DNA of 64,000 nucleotides from Rhipidocladum racemiflorum (Eukaryota > Streptophyta > Magnoliopsida > Poales > Poaceae), in assembly GCA_036346355.1 (NCBI GenBank), contig CM070572.1, forward strand, positions 35,253,944 to 35,317,943, given 5' to 3'. The position numbers and the translations under genes were made by a program. The notes under the pieces are model-generated. The model was given only the letters and a program-made list of their open reading frames with translations. It did not search any database and was not told the DNA's origin. Shown piece by piece: positions 37,101 to 48,862 of the stretch; position 1 is the first letter of the stretch; every line of letters begins with the position of its first letter.

Positions 37101-37785
37101 GGTAGCTCTTGCTCATACACCTATTGCGTGGTGCAAGATGCTGATTGACTTTCTAAGAACTGTGTACATGTTCTGTTAGAATTTAGAAATGTTCCTCTGG
37201 CATCTATTAGGTAAAATTTAGCTCTACATTAAAATAGCCGGGACATGGTTTTTCAGAGTAATCTACTGTTGTTAGACGATGAAAATTGTTCTCTGATGGA
37301 CACAAATAGATCTTATCTTTCGAATAAACTTTAACGTGTCCTAGCTTTTATAGGATTGTGCCTTTGTGCTGATTAACACCTGTTATTTGTTGTAGATCCC
37401 TCCCACCAGAGCTAGATCACCAAAGCTTGGTCGTTCCAAGAACAAATCCGCGGCCGAGACTGAAGAAAATACCACTCCTCCAAGCCAACCTGTTCGTCTG
37501 AGCCTTGATGAGAAGGTTTCTCAAAATGGTGTAAAGAAAGCAGCCTCGCATGCAGTGAAGAAGCCCCACAGGAAGTCACTCCCCAAATTGCCATCAGAGG
37601 AGAGTGGTCCACTTTATGCGAGTCAGCAAAAGAACACCGAAATGAACACAGAGAACTTTCAGGAGTCAGGGTCACCGACAAAGCACCTTCAAGAAACCGA
37701 CTTGATCACTGGTATCGCTCAGGAGCCAATCCGAGCAAGAATCAGTCCTCAAGAACAAGAACTCAACGAACAGATAGCCATCTAG
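34115..37785 (+). CDS. WAVE-DAMPENED2-like protein (TPX2 domain, microtubule-binding)
   Basis: Seven coding exons with clean GT-AG junctions: 34115-34330, 34412-34591, 34694-34755, 35409-35568, 35668-35739, 35832-35942, 37396-37785 (1191 nt, 396 residues). A GC-rich 5' leader exon (about 33430-33559) is spliced to 34003. The chosen ATG opens MDTVADATDVV. Residues about 190-270 carry the TPX2 C-terminal domain, with TPAYGFTFKCDERAEKR, the hallmark YSKLEEKIHARE and the conserved LRKSLNFKANPMPSFYQEP. The flanking regions are lysine/serine/proline-rich and disordered, as usual in the family. WVD2/WDL proteins bundle and stabilise cortical microtubules and influence cell elongation and organ twisting. 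Length fits the family (about 300-480). Which WDL orthologue it is cannot be decided here. The last intron (1453 nt) holds a MITE. Confidence 0.9.
36019..36169. mobile_element. hAT-type MITE in the last WDL intron
   Basis: 151 bp with perfect ends CAGTGTTCCCCTAGGC and GCCTAGGGGAACACTG, flanked by the 8-bp duplication CAAGTGAA (36011-36018 and 36170-36177). An 8-bp duplication and CA(G/T)TG ends fit hAT. It is GC-rich and highly self-complementary, so it would fold into a hairpin in the pre-mRNA. Confidence 0.9.
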
Positions 37786-38229
37786 CAAAGATCATGGTGA
37801 CCAATTCCTTTGATTTGTGATGGAAGGCGTGCGTCTGGCTGTCCCATGTTGTGCTTGACTATTTTAATAGTAACTAGTGGCCTGTATTTTGTAACGAACT
37901 CTTATCTCTTATCCCTCCTGGAGTTTAGCCTCTATTGCCTGTCTCCATAGTTTTTGTTCATAATCGTAAGTGAGGCTTTAATTGTCCTTTGCAGTTGTTG
38001 TTAACTGCAAATGTTTATCAACTGTTTTCAAGTGCTGCTATGGTCGAGATGAACTTTGTCACCCTGCTTTACTGTTATGTATAAGCAATCAATGAGAATT
38101 TTGGTGGAATATACAGAGTTCTTTTTTTTTTACAGAAGCTTAAGTTTGTGTCTATAACTGAGATTAATCCAAATGTTATAACTTTAATTTGTATCTCCTG
38201 AACTAGTTAAGGCTGTTTTGAAACTAGAC
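37786..38229 (+). other. 3' untranslated and downstream region of the WDL gene
   Basis: T-rich sequence after the stop with no competing reading frame. An AATGAGAAT stretch at about 38091 followed by T-rich sequence may mark polyadenylation. A truncated Copia begins at 38230. Confidence 0.5.
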
Positions 38230-38450
38230 TGTTCACCCACGTAATCAACGACACACCAATGCAAACACATAAACAGAAGAAGGAGAAGCACATTATACAA
38301 GGGGAAAACCTCTCTTTATTAGATGGATTGATTCTGTACAAGGCAATACCCTATATATATAGTGGAGGACCTCTGGAGATTAATTCGGATTCGCTACCAA
38401 TGGATAGAGTCCTTCCATACAGGGACACGGACTCTAACCATATCATAACA
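38230..38450 (-). repeat. 3' LTR of Copia-A
   Basis: 221 bp. In - sense it starts TGTTATGATATGG directly after the polypurine tract CCCAAGGGGGAG (38451-38462) and ends ACGTGGGTGAACA. TATATATAGGG, a TATA box, sits near 38347-38360. Confidence 0.85.
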
Positions 38451-38680
38451 CTCCCCCTTGGGCGAATATCACGTAATGTACATGTCTCATTAAAAACTCC
38501 TTCCAAAAACCTAATAGGAAAAAAGGGATGGAGAAAAGAGTACATTGCACTCGCATTCCGTGTTACACTAATTACCTCATTAAAAACGAGAAACTTCAAG
38601 AAAACCCACTTAAGGGAAAAAGAGCACAACTTATAATCTTCAGGATACAAACTATGATCTTCAGGATCGAGCAAAAGGGG

Positions 38681-38985
38681 TTATGGTTCAGGATTTACTC
38701 CCCCTGAACTCTGCAAATCTCTAAGCCGCCTCATTCCAATGCCATCGACGTACCTTTGGAAGGTAGACTTTGGCAAAGATTTTGTGAATAAATCTGCTAG
38801 ATTTTCACATGATTTAGTTTGCATTATTTTTACCTTACCATTCTTCTGGAGTTCATGAGGATAGAAGAACTTAGGGGTAATATGCTTCGTGATGTTGCTC
38901 TTTATATAACCTATTTGCATTTGTGCAACACAAGCAGCATTATTTTCATAGATAATAGTAGGAGTATCAATGGTATTCATACCAC
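38681..38985 (-). pseudogene. Copia-A RNase H C-terminal part
   Basis: Contains DTPTIIYENNAACVAQ and the Copia hallmark NLADLFTKSLPKSTF. It removes the RNA strand during reverse transcription. A stop just before 38985 separates it from the RT frame, so the polyprotein is broken. Confidence 0.8.
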
Positions 38986-38992
38986 ATGACTT

Positions 38993-40150
38993 CTAGACGT
39001 GGTTAATTACACGCCTTAGCCAAACGCATTCCCGTGAGGCTTCATACAAAGATATAATCTCTGAGTGGTTAGTAGATGTGGCTACCAAAGTCTGTTTGAA
39101 AGACCGCCAAGAAATGGCTGCACCACCGCAGAGAAATACGAAACCAGTCTGAGATTTGGCACTGTGAGGATCAGACAGATAGCCAGCATCCGTATATCCC
39201 ACCATAGTTAAGTCTTGGTTCTTTCGGCAAAATAAACCAAGATCTTGAGGACCTTGGAGGTATCTGAGTAAAGTCTTGATGCCAATCCAATGTCTTCTGG
39301 TTGGAGCTGCACTGTGCCTTGCTAGCAAATTTACTGCGAATGCAATATCAGGCCTTGTGCAATTCGCAAGATACATAAGTGCACCGATAGCACTTAGATA
39401 TGGGACTTCAGGTCCTAAGACTTCCTCATCTTCCATCCTTGGTCTAAATGAGTCTTTGTCCGCTTCAAGGAATCTTACTACCATGGGGGGTTTCAAAGGA
39501 TGAGATTTATCCAAGTTAAATCTTTCCAATACCTTCTTGGTATAAGCAGACTGGTGTACTAAAATTCCTTCTAGGAAATGCTCAAGTTGCAGGCTTAAAC
39601 AAAACTTGGTTTTACCCAAATCCTTCATCTCAAACTCTGTCATGAGGTAAGCACTTGCTTCCTTTATTTCCTCTGTGGTTCCGATGATATTCAGATCATT
39701 AACATATACTGAGATGATATAAAATCCATTCTGGGATTTCTTTATGAACACACAGGGACAATCATCATTATTTGAATATCCCTTCTTTAGGAGGAATTCA
39801 TTAAGTCAGTTGTACCACATCCTTCCCGACTGTTTTAATCCGTATAGCGATCTTTGCAGTTTAACGCTATACATGTTGCGATTATTGGGATCCGAAACTT
39901 TGACTCCTTCAGGGACTTTCATATAACTGTCCATATCCAGTGATCCATATAAATATGCGGTCACTACATCCATCAACTGTATTGATAAGTTTAAGCTTGC
40001 TGCCATCAATATTAAATTTCAGAACGTTATTTTACTCATTACAGGAGAACAGGTTTCATCGTAATCGATGATAGGTATCTGCTAAAACCTTTGTGCTACA
40101 AGCCTCGCTTTATATCTCACCACCTGGATATTTTCATATCTCTTCAGGAT
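38993..40150 (-). pseudogene. Copia-A reverse transcriptase remnant
   Basis: Two - strand blocks are visible: 39806-40009 with DVVTAYLYGSLD and LYGLKQSGRMWYN, and 38993-39751 with EFEMKDLGKTKFCLSLQLE, YLANCTRPDIAFAVNLLAR and SWRSFKQTLVATSTNHSE. The active-site box reads YVNDLNIIG instead of YVDD (about 39697-39706), so a catalytic aspartate is changed to asparagine. A stop at about 39800 separates the blocks. Confidence 0.8.
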
Positions 40151-40602
40151 GAAAAATCCATTTGATCCTACAGGGAATATTTCAAGAAATGTTCAGTTAA
40201 CAGGACCAAGAACTTTTCTCTTGTTAAGCGAGCGCTGCCTCAATTGCTCTTTCATTTGACCCTATATGAGCGCTCTTCGCACTCTGCCATGGACTTTGGT
40301 TCTGGATCCAGATTTTAGCAATTTTTAGAGGAAAAATATGTCGACAATTGTAGTCTTTCTTTATATATAATTCTCCTGCATCACTCCAGGGATATCTCTT
40401 TATTAATTTCTTCCAACTCCTTGTGATTTCCCACAACGATGAAGTCTGGGTGTTCCGACTTCCCAGCATTGGATTGTGCGCACAAATATACGCTGGTGTT
40501 ATCATCTTCAGGATGGATCACTTCACGGGTGTTACCATATTCTAGATGGCTCACTTCAGGGGTGTTATCGATAGTATTCTATATATATATATATATATGA
40601 AG

Positions 40603-40965
40603 CCTCTTTTTCTACACCTGGGAGTAATTACTCCCTATGTCGTATCTCACAACGTAGGGAGTATCTCGCGCAATGGGGTATGTACATGTAGTATACAAGT
40701 ATATAAGACCATCTAGGTGGTATTTATATTTTTTAGATGTGGTATGTACATTTTTTAGACATACTCATTTTTATATGCGTATATAAAGGTATTTACAACA
40801 TATGCTAAAAACTATGTACTCCCTTGCAATTTTTTCGTGTGGATCTCATTGGAATATCTTATAATTACTATATGAGTGTATCTAGAGTGATAAAAAAGTA
40901 TTTCAAATTCGTTTGGATGGTATTTTAGAGATAGGAGTAATTACTTGAGTAGAAAGTATTTTTCC
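40603..40965. mobile_element. MITE with TTTCTAC...AGTAATTACTCC ends
   Basis: The left end reads TTTTTCTACACCTGGGAGTA then ATTACTCCC. The right end in reverse reads ACTTTCTACTCAAGTA then ATTACTCCTA. Imperfect inverted ends of about 30 bp enclose a 360-bp AT-rich body. The superfamily and exact duplication are unclear. Confidence 0.55.
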
Positions 40966-40983
40966 TATATATAGAGAGAATTA

Positions 40984-41275
40984 CTCCCTCCGTCCAGAAA
41001 TGATCTTTGTATTAGCAAAATAAAGAAATCCAGAAATGATCTTCGTATTAACAAGTGGCCTCTTCGTATATCATGCACATTTAATGTGCCAGCATGCAAC
41101 TACGAATCATTATGCGCCAGTATGCAACTAGGAAAGTAATGCTTGGCCACTATTGGTGGCTTGCATGCATGCGGGGATCAAGAAACGATGTACAACTCAC
41201 ACGATGTGGAGTAAATGGACTACGTTGGTCTTTGTGTCTATAGCTTAAACGTAGATCATTTCTGGACGGAGGGAG
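40984..41275. mobile_element. Stowaway (Tc1/mariner) MITE
   Basis: Ends CTCCCTCCGTCCAGAAATGA and, inverted, TCATTTCTGGACGGAGGGAG, flanked by TA on both sides (40982-40983, 41276-41277). These are the classic Stowaway termini and target. The left end of the body repeats CCAGAAATGATCTT once. Confidence 0.9.
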
Positions 41276-41438
41276 TAACATTGAACCATTAGTTGTCTTT
41301 GATTTGATCTGTCTGCAAAGGTTTCACCGTTTCGACCTTTTGCACAGGTTTTGGGGTGCGCCAGCCGCCAAACTACTAATGCTTCACTTCGCCAACATGG
41401 TGGTCAAAACAAGTCATCTGGAATTGAAGAGGATGACT

Positions 41439-41761
41439 TGTTAGATCACATCCAAGGAACTGGTGGCTCTGAGACAATCTTCAACTTTGTTTAGGAAACC
41501 ATCTCGTCGGAATAACGCTCAGAACGGAAACCGTGTGAAGCCAGAACCGCACAACAAGCTTCAGGCTTCAGGACTTTCTCTCAACACAAAACTTTTCTTT
41601 ATTGCCTTGAGTCTTGTTCTCTTCTTGTTGCATCTTCACGTACAGACTCAACTGGTTTATATAGCACAACCACAGGAGAAACAACTCAAATACTGACTCA
41701 GAAAAGCAACTGACTCGGACACGGACTCCAATCCAAACCGTGTACAAGATTAGTTCTAACA
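41439..41761 (-). repeat. 3' LTR of Copia-B
   Basis: 323 bp, TGTTAG...CTAACA, paired with 50561-50883. Contains TTTATATAG (about 41657-41665) as a TATA-like element on the opposite strand orientation CTATATAAA. A 77-codon + strand frame inside is an artefact present in both LTRs. Confidence 0.88.
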
Positions 41762-42163
41762 TTCACCCCCTAATCTTGTAACATTAACTAATTCTAACCT
41801 TTTGAGGCAATCGGTCACAACTACGATTTGCCCAACTTTTATTCGACACAGACGATGAACGCTTCTTCAAGGAGTTCCACCTTTTTTTCTTGCTAGCCAT
41901 ACCACCGGTGACGCACCGCGCCGGCAATCATAACCTTTTGTCGCAACTCCAATTGTCTTTTCACCGTTGACGCAACTTGACGGCGACGCAGACTCACATT
42001 AGAGCTTTACCTGCAAGAGAAAACTTGGACACACCTACAAGAACGTTCACCCACCACATATGCATCATGCACGGACTCTTCCTACGTGCATGTATCTATA
42101 TGCTGGCTCACTAAGACACAAAAAAAACTTTATTTGAGCACCTCCCCGCCGAGCTTCAAATCA

Positions 42164-42547
42164 ATACTATCTTGTTATTCGCATTTGCTGTAGCAAGTAA
42201 TGCATCAGCCTTCACTGCTTTCTTCTGCTCGTGGCACTCCCTAGCGAAATGCCCATACTCTTGGCAGTTGTATCAGCGCACCTTCGCTTTGTCAAAGGTA
42301 CTCTTCTTCTTGCTAGAGCTGGAACCACCTTCCCTGTTCTTGGCCCTAGACTCCCATTGGGCTCGAGTGAGCAATAGGTGCTCGCCTTTCACCTCTCTAA
42401 CCATGTGCCGCTCCTCGAACGCCTTCAGCTGCCCGAACATCTCTTCGATTGACATCACATCCAAATCCTCAAGATTCTCCAAGGTGCAGACGATCGGCAA
42501 AAACTTTGGCGTCAAAACCCGAAGCACCTTATCCACCACAACAGAGT
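42164..42547 (-). pseudogene. Copia-B gag, C-terminal part
   Basis: - strand frame with VDKVLRVLTPKFLPIVCTLE and DVMSIEEMFGQLKAFEERH, the gag (UBN2) core of Copia elements, then a basic linker and a CCHC zinc knuckle. The first knuckle cysteine codon is changed to TGA; the remainder reads YNCQEYGHFAREC. A natural stop follows KIVLI at 42164. There is no sign of protease or integrase before the polypurine tract, so the element ends after gag. Confidence 0.82.
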
Positions 42548-45348
42548 TGTCAAGGCCCCTAATTTTTTTAAATACTGAACAATCCGGAATGTCCGGGTTT
42601 CATACCGGAATGTCCGATTAACCCGGAGTATCCGGACAAAATGTCCGGAGTGTCCGGATCGGGTTGGCCGAAGGCCCCAACCCGGAGTGTCCGAGTTAGA
42701 GATCCGGAGTATCCGGGTTAATCCTACCGAAGACCCCAACCCGGAGTCTCCGGGTTAGCGTCCGGAGTGTCCGGTATTTGCGGGGGTTGGAGTATAAACG
42801 TCACATTTCGTGGCTCCCCTCCATTCTTTCTTCTTCCACTTTGTTTTCCCCATTTCCTTGGTGCTCTCTCCACCACCCCGAGCTCCTCTCCGGCGAGCCC
42901 CACCGGCCGGTGACCTCCCCGGCTGCTCCTCCACCTCGTGGAACTCCTCCTCACGCCGGCCTCCTTCTTCCTCCACCCGGCATTGCCTCTTCTCCGTCCT
43001 ACTTGGAGGTAGGTCCTCTCCTTTGGGGTTAGGTTCGCGGGATTCTTGGGTCTTAGGGTCATCCGTGGTGGATTTGGGACTTAGGTTTAGATTTAGGAGT
43101 TTTGGGGTTGAACTTTGAGCCTTAGGGTTTTGGGGGTGTGATGGTTCTAGGGTTGGACTTGGGACTTGGGTTGGCAAATGTGGGTTGCTAAAGTGTAGAT
43201 CGGGTAGTGGTGATACCATCCCGGGGGCTAGTTAGTTTTGGTTTGGGATTTGCTCTAGTGGCATCGTTTTCTCGTGGTTTGGGCTTGCTCAGAGCTTTTC
43301 CGGCTCGACCGCGTGTAGAAAGGATTGTAGATCGGGTTCTCGCGGTGTCGTAGGATTTGGCGGCACCTCGATCCCTCGCGCTAATTGGGCGGCATGCCCC
43401 AGGTCCGGAGTGTCCGGACGTAAATGGTCCGGAGTGTCCGAGTTGTCCGGAGAGTCCGGACAGAAACACCCGGAGTATCCGGCTTGTCCGGAGAGTCCGG
43501 ATATAAAACCCGGATTGTCCGGGTGAGGCTAATCTGTCCGGTTAAGACGAGTTGTTCGGTTGCGTTGTTTCATCGGGGTTTTCCTTTTGTGTTCATTTCA
43601 TTCGCATGGCATGCATCTCACTATGCATTGTACTCGTGTAGAGAGCGATCCCGCGGAGACTGACGCAGCGGTGACCGAGGGTGTCACCAGAGAGCCGACT
43701 GTTGCCGACCTACAAGTAGAAGAACAAGGCAAGCACCTATGCATCTTGAACCTGTATTAAATTGTAGTTTTGTAAATAACTTGCTTAATTGGTGAATTAA
43801 GTTTGCATTAGGAGTTGAATTGGGATAGGACTAGATCCCATTTGCTGCACATCCGTCCGTTGAAATTGTAAATACTTCCGTTGGAACTAGCTTAAGGGTA
43901 ATACTACGAGTCCGTGCTTAGTCTTGCTTAGAGGTCGGGGTTGGGCCAAGTGACAGAAGGTTGTGTCACTTGCGGTTGTTATTAATACACACATACTACA
44001 TTATGTTGGACTTGGAATTGGGAAAGGTTTTGGAAAGAAATGAATTGTGGACCGGGTGGGGAGTTGGTTCATTGGGTATGGAGACTCAAATGTGTAGCCC
44101 CGTCTGTGTCAGTTAAGGACCGATCCGTAAGTGGAATAAGATTGAGCACACCCCGGTTGGTCGCATGCCCGATTATGGTACGGTAAGCCACTCTTTCTCT
44201 CATATGGAATCGATGGACCGTAACTTCCTGTGGTTGGACGTGGTTGAGGGCGAGGCTTAGGCTGACTCTCGAGCGCCAAGCCGGGCTTGGGGCGGCTCGA
44301 GGGGGTGCTAGGTTTTCGGACCGCAGGAGGAGGGCGCAATGATTGGGTATGATTGGGAGGGGGTTGACACTAGGCCCTTGTGGTAAGTGTCGTGCGATCA
44401 ATGCTTCCCTGCAGGGTTAAGTAAGCGATTCGAATTGCCGCGCTCTCGGATATGAGCAAGCTTGATCTGAACTTCTTCTACGTAGTAAACAACTTGAACT
44501 TGTGGTTCGCCGTTTGGTTTGAGCTAACTTTTAATTGAGATGACTTGCTTTACATTCTGTTAAATACAATTTCATGCTAGAAGTAGGTGCAGTATCAACC
44601 GCTTAAAAATTGTGAATTGAGTAGTTGAGTGACCAAATAATAAACATAAGCATTTCCGCAAATTTTACCTCTAGCTTATTCCTTGCTACATCCAAATGCA
44701 TGTCCTTTGGAGTCGGTCATATATGGACCACGGGTAAGACTTGCGAGTACCTTCCGTACTCAGGCTTCTGCTTTGTGGTTTTGCAGGTGAGGATCCAGCG
44801 GGGTGCGAGTTTTGCCCCTACTGCCTATCGGTGACCCAAGGGCACCGAGTAGAGGTCGGACGTTATACGCCCAGAAGTGTTCAGGGCATGACACTTCCGG
44901 AGGTGTTTTACTTTTGTTAGTATAGAGTAGTTGGTTTTACTTTTGTGAACAGCTGTACTTCTACTTCTGCAATGGAATTCGTCTACCTTTCGTTGGTCGC
45001 TGTTGTTGGTTGTTTTCGTTGGGCTTCCGTGTGCCGTGTGGTGTGTTTGTTTGCTTCCGCGTTTTTCTTGCGTCTCTGGTAGTGAGGTTTAGGGCTCGAT
45101 GCCCCTTTGTGGGAATTGTTGTGATATGGCATTGGGAACCGGTATGTGGGGATCCTGGGCGAGTTTCGGATCGCATACCGGGGGAATACCGGGGTTGTTG
45201 TCGAGTCGTTTGGATGTTTGTAGAGTTGTCTCGATTGGGCTTGGGTATTAGCATCGGGATCACCTCCGGTGATTCGTTGCTAGGATCCAACCCGATGGGA
45301 GCAACTGTTCATCCAACAACTCGAGGACGATCTGGGCGGCTCCTCTCA
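42548..45348 (+). repeat. 5' LTR of Gypsy-2 (right boundary tentative)
   Basis: About 2.8 kb from TGTCAAGG to CTCTCA just before the primer site. Many copies of CCGGAGTGTCCGG-like motifs (42590-42780, 43400-43530). GC-rich stretches create long spurious frames. No second LTR is available to confirm the end. Confidence 0.6.
42590..43530. repeat. CCGGAGTGTCCGG repeat clusters
   Basis: More than twenty variants of CCGGA(G/A)T(G/A)TCCGG in two clusters, about 42590-42780 and 43400-43530, inside the Gypsy-2 LTR. Each is a near-palindrome. Confidence 0.75.
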
Positions 45349-45689
45349 GGGCTGGTATCAGAGCAAGGCGCACAAAGACGGGCCCCAACTTGACGACCAG
45401 TTAGGAGATCGTTTAGGACTGTCATACTGCATTAGGTAGAAGATAATACTATCCCCGCCCTAGGTTATAGTGGTGAGTGTGAGGGTTACGTTGGAATCGT
45501 GCATTTCATCCCATCTCATGTCGTGCATGTGTCATGCTGTCTTGCATCAAAGTGTGTTTTGGGTACGTCGGACTTGTGGGACCCCAGTGCGGGGTGCTAC
45601 AGTCTGAGTGGGAGTCAGTTGAGGTTGTCAGGCTAGGGTGGTGTGTCGTTTCCGTTTGGAGTCTAACTCTTGTCGTCGGCTTTGGTTAA

Positions 45690-46650
45690 CGACAGAATGC
45701 GGACCCGAGGGGCTTCCACCTCTGGGGGTGATGGAGGTGCCGAGCGTGACGGAGGGTGCCGATCCGCCGCCTCCTCCCAACGTGTTAGACATTCTGCGGA
45801 CCGAGCAGCACCAGGAGGTGACGAATCGGATCCTGGAGATCTTTGGTCCAGGATCGGGTCCAAAGATGGTGGCCGCGGTGATGGGCGCAGGTCGGCCCAC
45901 CGCTATCTCGACTTCTGCACACACAACCACTGTCTTCTCACGGGCCACCGATCCGTTGGAGGCCGACGATTGGCTGCGCCGCGATAGAGCGTAAGTTTGC
46001 TCTCATCGACCGTAGGGAGCTCCGGAAGGCTCACTTCGGCGCGGCTCGAGGCCCTGCCGGTGCTTGGTGGGCCAATTTTTGGGTGATGCAGCCTGCCGGG
46101 CACCAGGTTACTTGGCCTGAGTTCCGTGAGGCGTTTCGGGCGCACCACATCCCGAAGGGCCTCATGGACATGAAGAAGCAGCAGTTTCTCGCCCTCCGAC
46201 AGTTCAGCAAGTCGGTGGTTGACTACTCGCAAGAGTTCAACTACCTGGCGCAGTATGCCCCAGAAGAGGTTGACACCAACCAGAAGAAGCAGGGTCGGTT
46301 TGTGAGTGGGCTGACGGCGAAGATGCAGGATAAGCTGTCCGTCTGCGACTTCGCTGACTTCAATGACCTGGTGAGCCGTGCGATCACTATTGAGCACAAG
46401 ATGCGGGCTCATCAGGAGGAGAAGAAGAGGAAGCGGGCGACAGCTCGCAGCGGGCTCGGGCGGTCTCGTATTAGCCGCCGAGGCCGTCTGCTCCAGCGCC
46501 GTCTCAGTCGATCGCGACAGCCCGGCCGTCGGTTGCCGCTGCCCGGCCACGACCGCCACTACCGCCACCGGCATACCGGCAGAGCGGCGGGTCGTCCGTG
46601 CTACAATTGCGGACGCGCTGGCCACTTCATCCGGACTGCCCATTCCCACG
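45690..46650 (+). pseudogene. Gypsy-2 gag
   Basis: N-terminal part (45690-45990) with VLDILRTEQHQEV and FSRATDPLEADDWL, then a frameshift near 45985. The capsid core (46083-46440) has VTWPEFREAFRAHHIPKGLM, FLALRQFSKSVVDYSQEFN and FNDLVSRAITIEHKMRAH. A degenerate zinc knuckle (CYNCGRAGHFIR, about 46600-46635) follows, missing its last cysteine. Forms the particle coat in intact relatives. Confidence 0.82.
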
Positions 46651-47130
46651 TCGGGGCAGCGGTTGCGCTCCACGGCCGAGCGCGGCGACACCACCGCCGT
46701 TGCCTACGTCGATCGAGGCGGCGTCACCTTCGTCGGCCGAGGCGGTTCTGAGGGCTCCGCCGTGCTAGCCGGGCATGCGTTCCTTGTTGAGGGCATGAGG
46801 CTAGGGTGTTATTTGATTCAGGGCCTCCCATTCCTTTATTCGCACGGGGTTTGCGGGCGGCATCGGATGAGGGTCGATGGCAGTGTCACCTCTTTTACGA
46901 TTGAGGCACCGTCGAAGATCACGGTTAGGCAAATGGTTCAAGGCGATGGTTCAGATTCGGGATTCCATTCACCGTCGACTTGTCGCTTCTAGACCTTCTG
47001 GGATAGATGTCATCCTGGGGATGAGTTGGTGACACGACAAATGGTCGCTTTGGATTCTTTGTAGTCGTACCCTGTCACTCCGGAATCCGAAGGGCGGCCG
47101 ACTCACTCTACTTCTTAACGAGAACAAGGC
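46650..47130 (+). pseudogene. Gypsy-2 protease region, heavily decayed
   Basis: Between the zinc knuckle and RT only weak pieces remain, such as AGHAFLVEGMRLGC where relatives carry the aspartic-protease start. The expected D-S-G-A motif is not readable in any frame. Confidence 0.45.
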
Positions 47131-47134
47131 CACC

Positions 47135-48855
47135 TTGTGTTCACTAAATGGGACAGAAGTTGAAGAGCTGGACTCGATTCCCGTGGTGTCTGAGTTTCCC
47201 GATGTGTTCCCAGCGGAATTACCGGGAATGCCACCTGATCGGGATATTGAGTTCGTCGTTGAGCTCCAGCCAGGGACTGCTCCGGTATCCAAGCGGCCGT
47301 ACCGGATGCCGCCAAATGAATTGGCTGAGCTGAAGACCCAGCTGAAGGGATTGATGGACAAGGGGTTCATCCGACCGAGCTCCTCGCCTTGGGGCTGTTC
47401 GGCTCTGTTTGTGACCAAGAAGGATGGTTCTCTGCGCCTCTGCGTTGATTACCGTCCCCTGAATGCTGTCACTATCAAGAATAAGTACCCTCTGCCTCGG
47501 ATTGATATCCTGTTCGATCAGCTTGCTGGTGCACGGGTATTCTCTAAGGTTGACCTGAGGCTTGGGTACCATCAGATTAAGATCCGGGCCGAAGACATCC
47601 CGAAGACAGCCTTCTCCACTCGGTATGGGCTGTATGAGTACACCGTTATGTCGTTCGGTCTGACGAACGCGCCAGCGTACTTCATGTACCTCATGAACTC
47701 CATCTTTATGGAGGAGCTAGATTCCTTTGTCGTCATCTTTATCGATGACATCCTCATTTATTCAGTCAATGAAGAAGAGCATGCCAGACATCTTCGCATT
47801 GTCCTCGGGCGACTCAGGGAGCATCGCTCAGATGCGAAGTTCAGTGCGAAGTTCGGGCCGAGGGAAGTGTCATTCTTGGGACACGCCCTTTCCGAGCGAG
47901 GCGTGGCGATTGACCCGAGCAAGGTACAGGATGTACTCAAATGGGAGCAGCCAAAGGATCACGGACATCCGCAGCTTTCTTGGCTGGTAGGTATTATCGC
48001 CGTTTCATCCAGGACTTCTCAAAGATTGCGAAGCCGATGACTGAGCTGCTTAAGAAGGGAGTTGAGTTCAGATGGTCAGCGGACTGCGAGAGCACCTTTC
48101 AAACGCTGAAGCAATGTTTGACTACGGCTCCTGTCCTCACTAAGCCGGATATCCACAGGCCTTTTGATGTGTATTGCGATGCGTCAGGCATTGGACTTGG
48201 CTGTGTGCTGATGCAAGAAGGCCGAGTCGTTGCCTACGCATCTCGGCAATTGAAGCTTCATGAGGAGCACTACCCCACCCACGATTTGGAGCTTGCAGCA
48301 GTGGTGCATGCCTTGAAGATCTGGCGCCACTATCTCCTGGGGAACAAGTGTAACGTCTATACAGATCACAAAAGTCTCAAGTACATCTTCACCCAGGCAG
48401 ATCTGAATATGAGGCAGCGGAGATGGCTCGAGCTGATCAAAGACTACAGTCTGGAGGTGCACTATCACCCGGGAAAGGCCAACGTGGTGGCTGACGCGTT
48501 GAGCCGCAAGGTACAATGCCATTGCCTCACTCTTCCACCACGGAGTGCCACCCTCTGTGCCGAGTTCCAGAAGCTCAGCCTGGAGATGATAGCAGAGGGA
48601 TCCCTGACCAATGTGGAAGTGAAGTCCACATTGCTTGGTCAGATTCGGAAGGCGCAAGAGAGTGATGTGGGTATCACCCAAATCCGCAGCAACATGAGTT
48701 CTGGACAAGCTTCTGGTTTCCATCTGGATGATCAAGGGACTGTGTGGTTCGGCCAGCGCATAGTCGTCCCTGACGATCAAGAGTTAAAAAGGGGGATTCT
48801 TGATGAAGCCCATAACTCATTGCTTACAATTCACCCGGGCAGCAACAAGATGTAA
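47135..48855 (+). pseudogene. Gypsy-2 reverse transcriptase and RNase H, start of integrase
   Basis: RT frame 47135-47965 is well preserved: FPDVFPAELPGMPPDRDIEF, LCVDYRPLNAVTIKNKYPLP, YEYTVMSFGLTNAPA and the active site FIDDILIYS. A frameshift near 47960 moves into the second frame (47941-48855), with AGRYYRRFIQDFSKIAKPMT, RNase H motifs FDVYCDASGIGLGCVL, YPTHDLELAAVVHALKIWRH, YTDHKSLKYIF and ADALSRK, and the integrase zinc-binding start ending HPGSNKM before TAA. The chromodomain and catalytic integrase core are missing. Confidence 0.88.
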
Positions 48856-48862
48856 CAAGATG

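Larger units (their letters stand above)
38230..40560 (-). mobile_element. Truncated Ty1/Copia element (Copia-A), one LTR left
   Basis: In - strand orientation the element runs from about 40560 to its 3' LTR at 38230-38450. It retains the second half of reverse transcriptase, RNase H and the LTR. Upstream pol, gag and the 5' LTR are missing, and the break at about 40560 lies next to an (AT)n tract and a MITE. A 5-bp target duplication cannot be defined because one end is lost. Confidence 0.85.
42548..48862 (+). mobile_element. Ty3/Gypsy element (Gypsy-2), 3' truncated, nested in Copia-B
   Basis: It inserted in the + orientation into the Copia-B gag gene. It has a long 5' LTR, a tRNA-iMet primer site TGGTATCAGAGC (45353-45364), gag, protease remnant, RT and RNase H, and stops abruptly within the start of integrase (HPGSNKM, about 48835). 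The rest of pol and the 3' LTR are missing. RT/RNase H sequence resembles the chromovirus (Tekay/Del) lineage of grasses. The Copia gag resumes directly at about 48863. About 60 residues of Copia gag between the two halves are also missing, so a deletion removed Gypsy-2's 3' end together with some Copia sequence. Confidence 0.85.

Noticed and set aside
41463..41696. 77-codon ORF repeated at 50585-50818
   Set aside because: Both copies lie inside the Copia-B LTRs on the strand opposite to the element; they are LTR sequence, not a gene pair.
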